From the NCBI RefSeq assembly GCF_015278315.1, contig NZ_JADIJE010000002.1:248001-312000 (forward strand): a DNA stretch of 64,000 nt, given 5' to 3'. Source of the stretch: Microbacterium ureisolvens (GTDB lineage Bacteria; Actinomycetota; Actinomycetes; Actinomycetales; Microbacteriaceae). How positions within the stretch are numbered: the first letter of the stretch is position 1; each line of letters starts with the position of its first letter. The notes beneath the pieces are model-generated. The model did no database searches and had not been told where the DNA came from. It saw only the letters and a list, made by a program, of their open reading frames with translations. Below, one piece after another: positions 1 through 8,185 of the stretch. Both the position numbers and the translations under genes were made by a program.

Positions 1-611
1 ACCCGCTCGGCCAGCGGTGCGCTCGGCCCGTTGCCCTGCAGCTCGTCGTCCTTGATGAAGTCGATGCCCGACTCGGCCAGCTGCGACACGACGTCGGCGA
101 GATCCGCGGGCGACAGGCCGATGCTGGGCTTCACGATCGTGCCGATCATCGCGCCCTCGGGGCGGCCGACGAGCCGCCGCGTGCCCTCGACGCCGAAGGC
201 GGGGCCGGGATAGTGCTCGGCGAACGCGCCCGGCAGCTCGAGGTCGACCAGCCGGATGGCCGACAGCTCCTTGATCTCGAACAGGTTGCCGGCCACCGCC
301 GCGAGCAGGTTCGGCAGCGAAGGTCCGAAGTTGTCGAGCGGGAACCGCAGCCGCAGCCGGGCGCGCCGGCGGCGCTCGGGGTCGCCGACCGAGCCGGGGA
401 GCGGCGAGGCGCCGGTGAGCGGCAGCTCGTCGATCGACTCCACCTGCGCCGCGAACCGGGCACGGAGGTCTTCGGACTCGCGCTCGACGCGCACGAACGT
501 GCCGGTGGACTGCTCGCCGGCGAGCACCTCGGCGGCGTGCTGCAGGGGCAGCGAGGTCTCGATGATGTAGGTCGCGACGACGTGCTGCGACGTGAAGTGC
601 GAAGCGGTCAT
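1..611 (-). CDS. RuBisCO-like protein (RLP), N-terminal two thirds of domain region, cut by window edge
   Basis: The reading frame starts at ATG 611 and runs off the left edge, giving 203 visible residues. It has the N-terminal alpha/beta domain of the RuBisCO large-subunit superfamily, then a GTIVKPSIGLSP stretch (K161, matching active-site K175 of RuBisCO) and FIKDDE (K187, the carbamylation lysine, followed by D189 and E190 as Mg ligands). The start lies 4 bases after the GH127 stop, so the two are co-transcribed. True RuBisCO is unlikely: there is no small subunit or phosphoribulokinase nearby. In D-apiose catabolism, RLPs act on 3-oxo-isoapionate 4-phosphate (OiaX decarboxylase or OiaT transcarboxylase/hydrolase). 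Given the apiose genes at 14.4-23.2 kb, that role is plausible but inferred. The C-terminal half, with loop 6, is not visible. Confidence 0.9.
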   Translation of the reverse strand, partial: MTASHFTSQHVVATYIIETSLPLQHAAEVLAGEQSTGTFVRVERESEDLRARFAAQVESIDELPLTGASPLPGSVGDPERRRRARLRLRFPLDNFGPSLPNLLAAVAGNLFEIKELSAIRLVDLELPGAFAEHYPGPAFGVEGTRRLVGRPEGAMIGTIVKPSIGLSPADLADVVSQLAESGIDFIKDDELQGNGPSAPLAER

Positions 612-615
612 GTCG

Positions 616-2637
616 TCACCACACCAGCGGGAGCCAGACCGACATCTCGCCGGCGCCGCGGTTGCCCCACGCGAAGTACGGGATCAGCCGTACGGATGCC
701 GTGGCGAGCTCGGTGTCGGCGAGGTCGTCGTACAGCTCGTCCTCGTCGCCACCGGGAAGCACGACGGCCTCCGTCTCGAGGGCGACCACGCGGTGTCCTG
801 CGATCTCGGTCTCGACCGGCGCGAGCGCCGCGCCGCGCCGCAGGGCGACCTGCTCCAGCACGACGCCTTCGGGGAGGTCGGCGCTCTCGACGCAGTAGAC
901 GACGGGTCCGCGGCGGACGGCGACCTGATTCGTCGCCTCCTCGGCGAGACGGTGCGCGCGCAGCACCCGCACCGGCATCGGAAGCGTGAGCTCGATGACA
1001 TCGCCCGACTGCCACTCGCGCTCGATGCGCGTGTACGTGCCCGGCTCGGTCACCGGCACGGGCTCGCCGTTGACGGTGAGCGTCGCGCCCGACGACCAGC
1101 CGGGAATGCGCAGGTGCAGCGGGATGCCGGGGGCCGAAGCACCTGCGCTGCGTGACGAAGGAGTCGAAGCATCCGTCACGGTGAAGGAGACCGTCTCGCT
1201 CCAGGGGTAGTCCCCGTCCTCGCGCAGGGAGAGGCGCCCGCCGTCGGCCGTCGAGACGTCGAGGGTGCTGCCGCCGTACAGGTGCACGTAGAGGCCGTCC
1301 TCGCCCAGCGAGGCGGCGCGCTCGTGGAAGCGCGCCAGCGTGCGGGCGATGTTGGGCGGGCAGCAGAAGCAGCTGAGGTACGACTCGCGCAGGCGTTCGT
1401 CGGACGGCGGGGGCGGCGGCGTCGGATGGATCGCGGTGTCGCCGGGTCTGCGGAGGGGATAGGGGAGGTCTCGCACCTGCCGCAGCGGGTTGGTGTAGAA
1501 GTACTCGGACCCGGCCAGGCTGATGCTCGACAGCAGGCTGTTGAAGGCGACCTGCTCGATGACGTCGGCATAGGCCGCGTCTGCGGTGAGCGCCAGCATC
1601 CGCTCGCCCCACAGGATGAGGCCGATGTTGGCGCACGACTCGTTGTGGGCCGTGGTGTGCGGCAGCTGGTACGCGCGGCCGTAGGCCTGGTGCACGCGGC
1701 TGATCTGGTCCTGCCACGGGGAGCCGTCAGGGGATGCCCCGTCATAGAGCGCGCCGGCTCCGCCGGTGATGTAGAGCTTGGTGTCGACGACGTCGCGCCA
1801 CAGGTTCTCGAGCACCGCCTCCAGCTCTTCGTCGCCCGTCTCCGCGACGAGGTCGGCCAGCCCCGCGTAGAGGTAGTTCGCGCGCACGGCGTGACCGGCG
1901 ACGGCGGTCTGCTCGCGCACAGGAACGCGGTCCTGGTTGTCGTCGCCGCCCGCGAAGTCGTCGCGCACGCGGATGAAGGCCTCCGACAGCCGGAGGTACT
2001 GATCGTCGCCGGTCGCGCGGTAGAGATCGATGACCGCCATGTAGTGCGACGGGCAGATGGCGCTGCGGGCGAGCTCCAGCGGCTTGTTGGTCGCCAGATC
2101 CTCGAGGAAGCCGGCGGCCTTGCGCGCGGCATCCAGCAGCGTCGTCGAGCCGGTGACCTCGTAGTGGCGCACGCCGGCGGTGATGAGGTGGCCGAGGTTG
2201 TAGGTCTCGAAGTTGAACCGGTCTGCCAGGGCGATGGCGTCCTCGTGGTTGCGCGTCGAGATGATGGTCGGCGTGTGGAGGTAGCCGTCCTCGCGCTGCA
2301 CCGACGCGATGAGGCGCGCGATCTCCTCGATGCGCGCGGCGAGCTCCGGATCGGGGTCGGTCTCCAGGCGTGCGATCGCCGCCTCGAGCCACTTGTAGAA
2401 GTCGCCGTCCATGAAGGGAGGGCCGGTGTGCTCGCCGGTGGCGAGTCCTGCGGCGATGCGGAAGTTGGTGAGGCCGGGGCTCACGGCGGGATCGCTCAGG
2501 GAGGACCAGATCTGCGGGATCGTCACGTCGCGGGTGCGATCGTGGACGTCACCCCAGAAGCCGCTCGCCCAGCGCGCGCTGTCGGCGCCGAGGGGTCGCA
2601 GCCGGGCGTGCGCCCGGGTCGCGGTCGTGGCGGTCAT
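616..2637 (-). CDS. GH127 beta-L-arabinofuranosidase (DUF1680 family)
   Basis: A 673-residue enzyme without a signal peptide, so probably cytoplasmic and acting on imported oligosaccharides. The family releases beta-L-arabinofuranose by a Zn-assisted cysteine mechanism. The expected residues are visible: HNESC with E333 and C335, and SCFCCPPN with C425 and C426, matching the Zn ligands and nucleophile cysteine of Bifidobacterium HypBA1. The length fits the HypBA1 type (about 660 residues). ATG 2637 follows an AAGGAAA ribosome site. It is transcribed away from the ABC transporter operon and leads directly into the RuBisCO-like gene. A proline/serine-rich loop (around residues 405-412) precedes the cysteine motif. 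Pectin (rhamnogalacturonan II) and extensin carry such residues; which one is the substrate cannot be read here. Confidence 0.93.
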   Translation of the reverse strand: MTATTATRAHARLRPLGADSARWASGFWGDVHDRTRDVTIPQIWSSLSDPAVSPGLTNFRIAAGLATGEHTGPPFMDGDFYKWLEAAIARLETDPDPELAARIEEIARLIASVQREDGYLHTPTIISTRNHEDAIALADRFNFETYNLGHLITAGVRHYEVTGSTTLLDAARKAAGFLEDLATNKPLELARSAICPSHYMAVIDLYRATGDDQYLRLSEAFIRVRDDFAGGDDNQDRVPVREQTAVAGHAVRANYLYAGLADLVAETGDEELEAVLENLWRDVVDTKLYITGGAGALYDGASPDGSPWQDQISRVHQAYGRAYQLPHTTAHNESCANIGLILWGERMLALTADAAYADVIEQVAFNSLLSSISLAGSEYFYTNPLRQVRDLPYPLRRPGDTAIHPTPPPPPSDERLRESYLSCFCCPPNIARTLARFHERAASLGEDGLYVHLYGGSTLDVSTADGGRLSLREDGDYPWSETVSFTVTDASTPSSRSAGASAPGIPLHLRIPGWSSGATLTVNGEPVPVTEPGTYTRIEREWQSGDVIELTLPMPVRVLRAHRLAEEATNQVAVRRGPVVYCVESADLPEGVVLEQVALRRGAALAPVETEIAGHRVVALETEAVVLPGGDEDELYDDLADTELATASVRLIPYFAWGNRGAGEMSVWLPLVW

Positions 2638-2725
2638 GGCTTTCCTTCCGAGTGGCGTTCAGTCTCGTGGGGCTCGCTGCGTCGCGGCAACCACGGCCCT
2701 GATGCAGAGGTCAGTTTGCGACAGC

Positions 2726-2760
2726 GTTGCAAGATCTCGCAACACTGCATGGAAATGCAG
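2726..2760. promoter_or_regulatory. two palindromes in the divergent GH127/ABC promoter region
   Basis: GTTGCAAGATCTCGCAAC (2726-2743) has perfect 5-base arms around AGATCT. It is followed after one base by CTGCATGGAAATGCAG (2745-2760), a perfect 6-base inverted repeat. They sit between two divergent carbohydrate transcription units, so they are likely operators. The SorC-family regulator at 7043-8020 is the nearest candidate binder, by proximity only. Confidence 0.5.
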
Positions 2761-2808
2761 TCTATCCCCTGAATCGTCTCAAAGTGAATAGAATTTCAGT
2801 ACTGACTG

Positions 2809-2837
2809 TTGACACACGTCGAAATCGTGCCTACTGT
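2809..2837 (+). promoter_or_regulatory. sigma-70-type promoter of the sugar ABC operon
   Basis: A consensus -35 TTGACA (2809-2814) and a -10 TACTGT (2832-2837) are separated by 17 bases, about 47 bases before the lipoprotein ATG. It is the best-formed promoter I can see in the window. Confidence 0.65.
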
Positions 2838-2883
2838 CGTGCTCGTACCTTTCACCCGCATGGTCGTCGTCAAGGAGGACGCT

Positions 2884-4230
2884 ATGAACACACGCAGCAA
2901 CCGCCGCCGCATCGCGGCGCTGGGCATCGCACTCGCCGCGGTCCTGCCGCTGGCCGCCTGCGCCGGGGGCGACGCCGACCCCGACACCGCCTCGACCGAG
3001 GGCGGCAACGCCGGCGCGGGCGGCACCGACCCCGACGTCTTCACCGTCATGACGGCGAACGAGAACCCGGTGCTGGAGGAGCAGCTCACCGCTCTCTCGG
3101 AGGGCGCGTGCGAGGCCGAGAACGAGGCCCTCCCGCTCGAGCACCAGAAGGTCGCGCAGGCCGACACCGTGCAGAAGGTCACGCTGCTCGCCAGCCAGGG
3201 CGCGCTGCCCACCCACACCATCGCCGGCACGGCTCTCATCCGCCCCGACGGCGACCTCAACGCGGCGGGTCTCGTCGGCGACCTGAAGGCGGCCCTCGAG
3301 GGCTCCGGCGCCTGGGAGAACGTGCTCCCCGCCGCCGCATCGACCGTCGAGCAGGTCTACGGCGGCATGTACTCGCTGCCGTACCAGTACAACATCGAGG
3401 GCATCTTCTACAACAAGGAGATCCTCGCCGACAACGACATCGAGGAGCCCCAGACCTGGGACGAGCTCGTCGACGCGGCCGACACTCTGGCCGACGCCGG
3501 TGTGGTGCCGATGACCGAGGCGGGCGCCAACGGCTGGCCGCTCACCCGCATCATGGGCATGTACATCTTCCGCAACGTCGGCCCCGACGCGATGGCCGCC
3601 GTCCGCGACGGTGAGGCGAAGCTGACCGACCCCGAGTACGTCGAGGGCGCCCAGGCGCTCGCCGACTTCGCCGAGGCCGGATACTTCGGCGAGGGCTTCT
3701 CGACGCGCGACGGCGACACCTCGTCGAACATGTTCCTGACCGGCCAGGCCGCCATGACCTACGACGGCTCGTGGCTGCTGAGCGCCATCAACGACCCCGA
3801 GCGCAACGAGATCGGCGGCGAGAACGTCGGCTTCATGCCGTTCCCCGCGGTCGAGGGCGGCGAGGGCTCGATCGACCAGTACGCCGCGAACGCCGGTGCG
3901 CCGATGATCATCAACGCCGAGCAGTTCGGCCCGAAGGTCGTCGACTGGGTCAGCTGCATCGCCGAGAACTACGGCCATCAGGCGCTGCAGGACGCGGGTG
4001 TCATCTCCGGCTTCAAGGTGAACGGCGAGGTCACCGACATCTCCGCCAACACCGCCGAGATCCAGGAGCGCATCGCTGCGACCGACGAAACCGTACTGTG
4101 GTTCGAGGCGCTGATGGACTCGAAGAGCAACTCGCTCGCGTCGACCAACGCCACGCTGCTGACCACCGGCCAGATGACGGCCGAGGAGTACATGACCCAG
4201 CTCCAGGCGAGCATCGACGCCAACGGCTGA
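2884..4230 (+). CDS. sugar ABC transporter substrate-binding lipoprotein
   Basis: A 448-residue family 1 extracellular solute-binding protein. The signal peptide has basic residues (NTRSNRRR), a hydrophobic core and a lipobox LAAC, so Cys24 would be lipidated and the protein anchored outside the membrane. The start at ATG 2884 is chosen over an upstream ATG because AAGGAGG lies 5 bases before it and because it places the signal peptide at the N terminus. Motifs typical of the family are YSLPYQYNIEGIFYNKEIL and PQTWDELVDAA. Two permeases follow, but no ATPase, which is usual for actinobacterial sugar importers that share an MsiK-type ATPase encoded elsewhere. The substrate is unknown; the GH127 across the promoter suggests an L-arabinofuranose- or apiose-bearing oligosaccharide. 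Confidence 0.93.
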   Translation: MNTRSNRRRIAALGIALAAVLPLAACAGGDADPDTASTEGGNAGAGGTDPDVFTVMTANENPVLEEQLTALSEGACEAENEALPLEHQKVAQADTVQKVTLLASQGALPTHTIAGTALIRPDGDLNAAGLVGDLKAALEGSGAWENVLPAAASTVEQVYGGMYSLPYQYNIEGIFYNKEILADNDIEEPQTWDELVDAADTLADAGVVPMTEAGANGWPLTRIMGMYIFRNVGPDAMAAVRDGEAKLTDPEYVEGAQALADFAEAGYFGEGFSTRDGDTSSNMFLTGQAAMTYDGSWLLSAINDPERNEIGGENVGFMPFPAVEGGEGSIDQYAANAGAPMIINAEQFGPKVVDWVSCIAENYGHQALQDAGVISGFKVNGEVTDISANTAEIQERIAATDETVLWFEALMDSKSNSLASTNATLLTTGQMTAEEYMTQLQASIDANG

Positions 4231-4239
4231 GACATCGCA

Positions 4240-4271
4240 CCGGCTCCCCGGGCGCTCGCCCGGGGAGCCGG
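4240..4271 (+). terminator. stem-loop between binding protein and permease genes
   Basis: A perfect 14-base inverted repeat (arms 4240-4253 and 4258-4271) has a 4-base loop and no T tract. In ABC operons such hairpins usually stabilise the upstream mRNA or partly terminate, so that the binding protein is made in excess. Confidence 0.65.
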
Positions 4272-4298
4272 CTCTTCGACAGAGAAAGCAGTTCGCAG

Positions 4299-5186
4299 AT
4301 GAACTCGATCTTCGGAGATCGGAAGACGATCTTCATCCTGCTGGCACCGGCCCTGGTGCTCTACACCCTGCTGAAGGTGGTGCCCGTCGGCTGGTCGCTC
4401 GGCCTCTCCTTCTTCGAAGGCAACTCGCTGCGCGGGTTCGACTGGGTCGGCCTGCAGAACTTCACGACCTTCTTCACCGACCCGAACGCGCTGCAGTCGA
4501 TGTGGGTGAGCGTCTTCTTCGCGATCGTCGCCACCATCGGGCAGGTCGCCCTCGGCTACGGCCTGGCACTCCTCTACGTCTTCGTCCTGCGCAAGGGCTC
4601 CACGCTCGTGCGGACGTTCGTGTTCTTCCCGACCGTGCTCCCGACGGTCGCCGTCGCACTGCTCTTCCGCAGCTTCGTCGCCGTCGGTGAGAACCAGGGA
4701 CCGGTCAACGACATCATCAACTTCTTCGGCGGCGAGAGCGTCGAGGTCCTCGCCTCCACAGTCGGCACCATGACGACGGCGATCGTCATGACCCTGTGGA
4801 GCTCGATGGGCTTCTACGCCGTGCTCCTGTATGCGGGTCTGCTCGACATCCCGGAGGAGGTCATCGAATCCGCCCGCCTCGACGGCGCCAACGGATTCAA
4901 GCTGGTGCGCCACATCGTGGTGCCGCTGTCGCTGCCCATCCTGCTGTCGTCGATCATCTTCAGCCTCAACGCCACGCTCAAGGTGTTCGACAGCCTGCTC
5001 GCCCTCAACGGCGGCGGACCGGGCACGTCGACCGCCCCGATGACCCTGTACATGTACCGCACCGCCTTCGAGTACGCCGAGTACGGCTACGGCTCCACCA
5101 TCGCCGTGCTGCTCACCGCGCTCTGCCTGGTGTTCACCCTCGCGATCTTCCGATCGTCGCGCCGGAAGGCGGAGGTCCGACGATGA
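4299..5186 (+). CDS. sugar ABC transporter permease 1 (MalF/UgpA type)
   Basis: A 295-residue inner-membrane subunit with about six membrane segments, beginning with ILLAPALVLYTLL. The cytoplasmic EAA loop that contacts the ATPase is visible as EEVIESARLDGANGFKLVRHIVVPL (around residues 186-210). ATG 4299 is preferred because the frame upstream belongs to no recognisable domain. The stop overlaps the next permease start (ATGA at 5183-5186). Together with the next gene it forms the heterodimeric channel for the lipoprotein's substrate. Confidence 0.92.
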   Translation: MNSIFGDRKTIFILLAPALVLYTLLKVVPVGWSLGLSFFEGNSLRGFDWVGLQNFTTFFTDPNALQSMWVSVFFAIVATIGQVALGYGLALLYVFVLRKGSTLVRTFVFFPTVLPTVAVALLFRSFVAVGENQGPVNDIINFFGGESVEVLASTVGTMTTAIVMTLWSSMGFYAVLLYAGLLDIPEEVIESARLDGANGFKLVRHIVVPLSLPILLSSIIFSLNATLKVFDSLLALNGGGPGTSTAPMTLYMYRTAFEYAEYGYGSTIAVLLTALCLVFTLAIFRSSRRKAEVRR

Positions 5187-6100
5187 CTCTCACGCACCCC
5201 GAGACGTCCGCCTACACGGTGGCCACACCCACCGTCCGCAAGCCCGGTCAAGGCCGGGGCCGCCGCACGCTGGCGAAGGCGCTGCGCCGCCTCCCGATCT
5301 GGATCCTCGTCGCGGTCCTCATGGTCGTGGTGCTGTACCCGCAGGTGTGGATGGTGCTGGGCTCGTTCAAGACCCAGTCCGAGTTCCTCTCCAATCCCGC
5401 GCTGTCGCTGCCCGAGACGTGGAACTTCGACAACTACGTCACCGCGCTCACCAACGGCAACGTCGCCCGCAACTGGATGAACAGCGTGCTGGTGACCATC
5501 CCGTCGGTGCTGCTGATCGTCTTCATCGGCGTCGCCGCGGGGTACGCGCTCGAGGTCATGATCTGGAAGGGGCGCAACGGCGTCCTGCTCTACATCCTCG
5601 CGGGCATCATGGTGCCCGGTCAGATGATCCTGGTGCCGCTGTTCATCACCTACTTCCGCATCGGCATCACCGACACCCTGTGGCCGCTGATCATCACGTA
5701 CACCGTGATGGGCCTCCCGTTGACGACGTTCCTCATGGCGACCTACTTCCGATCGGTGCCGCGGGAGATCTTCGAGGCCGCGACCGTCGACGGCTCCGGA
5801 CCCCTCCGGTCGTTCTTCGTGATCGGCATCCCGATGATGAAGAACGCCATCCTGACGATCGGCCTCGTGCAGTTCTTCAGCGTCTGGAACGACCTGCTCA
5901 TCGCCCTGACGTTCACGACGAGGCCCGACCTCGCCACGATCCAGGTCGGCCTTCTGAGCCTCAGCGACGAGTACGGCTCCACGCAGTACGGTCCGCTGTT
6001 CGCGGCGGTCAGCATCAACATCGTGGTGCTGCTCATCCTGTTCCTGACGCTCAACAAGAAGATCATGGCCGGCATGTCCGGCGGCGCCCTCAAGGGCTGA
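5183..6100 (+). CDS. sugar ABC transporter permease 2 (MalG/UgpE type)
   Basis: A 305-residue inner-membrane subunit. After a cytoplasmic basic N-terminus it has six predicted membrane segments, the first being WILVAVLMVVVLYPQVWMVL. The EAA loop reads REIFEAATVDGSGPLRSFFVIGIP. The start overlaps the preceding stop by 4 bases, with GGAGGT at 5171-5176 as ribosome site. The partner is the permease encoded just upstream. Confidence 0.92.
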   Translation: MTLTHPETSAYTVATPTVRKPGQGRGRRTLAKALRRLPIWILVAVLMVVVLYPQVWMVLGSFKTQSEFLSNPALSLPETWNFDNYVTALTNGNVARNWMNSVLVTIPSVLLIVFIGVAAGYALEVMIWKGRNGVLLYILAGIMVPGQMILVPLFITYFRIGITDTLWPLIITYTVMGLPLTTFLMATYFRSVPREIFEAATVDGSGPLRSFFVIGIPMMKNAILTIGLVQFFSVWNDLLIALTFTTRPDLATIQVGLLSLSDEYGSTQYGPLFAAVSINIVVLLILFLTLNKKIMAGMSGGALKG

Positions 6101-6120
6101 GTAGCTGGAAGGCTGGTCCC

Positions 6121-6780
6121 ATGACCTCGGCACCCCGCATCGCGTTCCTGCACACCGGAGCGGTCAACATCGCCCCCTTCGGCGCGCTCGCGGCCGAGTT
6201 CCTGCCGGGCGCGACGGTCGTCAATTACCTCGACGACCGCATCGTGGCCGATCTCGGAGATGAGGCCCGCGCGTCTTCGGTGCCCGAGCGCATCGACGAC
6301 CTGGTCCGCGCCGCGGCGGCGGGGGGAGCGGATGCCGTCATGTTCACCTGCTCGTCGATCTCCGAGCTCGCCGCCCCCGCGGCGGCGGCGGCCGGCGTGC
6401 CGGTGCTGCGCGTCGACGAGGCGATGGCGGATGCCGCGGTCCGCGCCGGTCGCCGCATCCGCGTGCTCGCGACCCTGCCCACGACCTGCCGTCCCACCCT
6501 GGGCCTGCTGCAGGAGCGGGCGGTGCTGGCCGGCGTCGAGCCCGAGTTCACCAGCGAGGTCATCGACGGCGCGTTCGCGGCGGTCGCCGGTGGCGATCGC
6601 GCCACCCACGACAGGCTCGTCGCCGCCGCCATCGAGCGCGGTGCGGCCGAGGCCGACGTGATCGTGCTGGCCCAGGCATCCATGGCGTCCGCCGCCGAGG
6701 CCGTGTCGGTTGATGTGCCCGTGCTCACGAGCCCGCGGCTCGGTGTGGAGCGCCTGGCAGCCTCTCTCGCCGCGCGCTGA
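6121..6780 (+). CDS. Asp/Glu/hydantoin racemase-family protein
   Basis: A 219-residue protein of the Asp/Glu racemase superfamily, last in the ABC transporter operon (20 bases after permease 2). The first catalytic cysteine motif is present as FTCSSIS (C77). At the place of the second cysteine the sequence reads LAQASMAS, so the second cysteine is missing. One-cysteine members of the superfamily include decarboxylases (arylmalonate decarboxylase) and isomerases rather than racemases. A role in handling a branched acid from sugar breakdown is possible but is inference. I do not know the substrate. Confidence 0.8.
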   Translation: MTSAPRIAFLHTGAVNIAPFGALAAEFLPGATVVNYLDDRIVADLGDEARASSVPERIDDLVRAAAAGGADAVMFTCSSISELAAPAAAAAGVPVLRVDEAMADAAVRAGRRIRVLATLPTTCRPTLGLLQERAVLAGVEPEFTSEVIDGAFAAVAGGDRATHDRLVAAAIERGAAEADVIVLAQASMASAAEAVSVDVPVLTSPRLGVERLAASLAAR

Positions 6781-6790
6781 CCACCCTTCA

Positions 6791-7007
6791 CCGGGTCAGG
6801 AGATCTGACGAGCGCAGGACGTTCCGCGCCGGATCGTCCTGCCTTCGTGAGATCTCCTGACGTGGTGACGAACGCCCGCGGCCCCGGGGAATCGCCGGGT
6901 CAGGAGATCTGGCGAGCGCAGGACGTTCCGCGCCGGATCGTCCTGCCTTCGTGAGATCCCCTGACGTGGTGACGGACGCCCGCGGCCCCGGAAATCGCCG
7001 GATCAGG
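6791..7007. repeat. tandem palindromic repeat, two 104-bp units plus start of a third (family A)
   Basis: Units start at 6791 and 6895 with a period of 104 bases; a third copy begins at 6998 (CCGGATCAGG) and stops. Each unit is a nested palindrome: outer arms TCAGGAGATCT / AGATCTCCTGA (6796-6806, 6850-6860 in unit 1) enclose inner arms GCAGGACG / CGTCCTGC. Unit 2 has one substitution in the outer right arm that would still allow a G-U pair. It fills the space between two convergent genes, where it may terminate transcription from both sides. The structure is that of a REP-like element. Confidence 0.9.
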
Positions 7008-7042
7008 GACAGACGGATGCCGCTGCCGCCGCCGCTCGGCGG

Positions 7043-8020
7043 TCAGCGGTCGGCGAGGGCCTCGGCGGAGCGGAGGTCGGTCACGAGGGTTGTCACCCAG
7101 TCGCCGGCGAGGGCACCGTGGATCGCCTCGAGCTTGCGCTCGCCGCCGGCGATGCCGACGCGGCGCGGGATGCGGCGCAGGTTCTCGACGGTGATCGCGA
7201 TGATGCGATCGTCGATGGCGCCGCGCACGAGCGATCCGTCGGCGCGGAAGATGCGGTGGCAGATGTCGCCGACGGCGCCTTCGTCCAGCAGCGCCTCGCG
7301 CTCCTCCGCCGGGAAGGCGTTGCCGCTCGTGGCGAGCACGTCCGACGGCTCGATGCTGCCGATGCCCATGATCGCCATCGTGAGCTCGTTCCAGTGGCGG
7401 GCGACCTCCTGCATGGACGGGTCCTGCAGCAGGCTGTCGCGGATGGCCGGGTCGCCGACCACACCGGGCGCCTGCACGTACACCGGCTCGGCGCCGAGCG
7501 TGCGCGCGAGCTCGCCGAGGATGCGGTTGGAGTGGCTCTGCGCCTCCGGAGCGCCGACGCCGCCGAGCAGCTGCACGACCTCCGTCGCGCCGCGCACGGT
7601 GAAAGGCCGCATGCGGTCGACCATGGCGAGGATGGTCTGGCTCCACGACGAGACGCCGATCCGGTCGGCGCCTGACAGTGTCGCCTCGAGGTAGGCGGCG
7701 GCGCCCGCTCCGAGCGAGGCCAGCAGCTCGCCCTCGTCGGCGTCGGGGTCGACATCGACCACGACGGCCTCAGCGAGCCCGTACTTCTCCTCGAGCTGCT
7801 CCTCCAGCTCGGCGTACACCCCGGGGGCGACCGTGACGATCGTGCGCACGATGCCCACCGATTCGGCCCGCTTGAGCAGACGCGACACCTTCGCCTGTGA
7901 GATATTGAGCGCGGTCGCGATGTCTGCCTGGCGGACGCCCCGTTCGTGGTACATACGCGCGACCTTCGTGAGCAGGCGCACCTGCCCGTCCGCGGGCCGG
8001 GTGTAGGGCGTCAAGGGCAC
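7043..8020 (-). CDS. SorC/DeoR-family sugar-binding transcriptional regulator
   Basis: A 325-residue protein. Residues about 15-60 form the SorC-type helix-turn-helix (RQADIATALNISQAKVSRLLKRAE). The rest is the sugar-phosphate-binding domain of the SorC family, with GVSSWSQT and a GIGS segment typical of the NagB-like fold. It starts at GTG 8020; an internal ATG would cut into the helix-turn-helix. The family is released from or bound to DNA by a phosphorylated sugar. It lies convergent to the ABC operon and is the likely regulator of the divergent unit at 2638-2883; this is inference from position. Confidence 0.88.
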   Translation of the reverse strand: MPLTPYTRPADGQVRLLTKVARMYHERGVRQADIATALNISQAKVSRLLKRAESVGIVRTIVTVAPGVYAELEEQLEEKYGLAEAVVVDVDPDADEGELLASLGAGAAAYLEATLSGADRIGVSSWSQTILAMVDRMRPFTVRGATEVVQLLGGVGAPEAQSHSNRILGELARTLGAEPVYVQAPGVVGDPAIRDSLLQDPSMQEVARHWNELTMAIMGIGSIEPSDVLATSGNAFPAEEREALLDEGAVGDICHRIFRADGSLVRGAIDDRIIAITVENLRRIPRRVGIAGGERKLEAIHGALAGDWVTTLVTDLRSAEALADR

Positions 8021-8128
8021 GGTGTCTCCGTTCGTGGCGATCCGACTGTGGATTCGCTAACGAAAGGATATTCACTATCCGCGCGTGGCGCCAGTGGCGG
8101 CCGGCGGCTGATCCGCAGATCGACACGG

Positions 8129-8163
8129 GATTCCGGATGCCGCGGGCCGCGGCATCCGGAATC
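8129..8163 (-). terminator. stem-loop after the rhamnosidase gene
   Basis: A perfect 17-base inverted repeat (8129-8145 and 8147-8163) built around the CGGATGCC motif, 23 bases past the stop of the GH78 gene. No T tract follows. It probably acts as terminator between this gene and the SorC gene. Confidence 0.6.
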
Positions 8164-8185
8164 AGATGGGCCGGTCGACCGCCGG

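Noticed and set aside
1..611. Form I/II RuBisCO and a Calvin cycle
   Set aside because: No small subunit, phosphoribulokinase or other cycle genes nearby; the gene is linked to glycosidase and sugar transport.
1282..2772. A 496-codon open frame opposite the GH127 gene
   Set aside because: It mirrors the codon-position GC bias of the real gene, has no recognisable motif and is full of Arg/Val/Gly; such antisense frames are expected at this GC content.
6791..7007. Insertion sequence or transposon end
   Set aside because: No transposase gene is nearby and the unit is a nested palindrome, which fits a REP-like element better.
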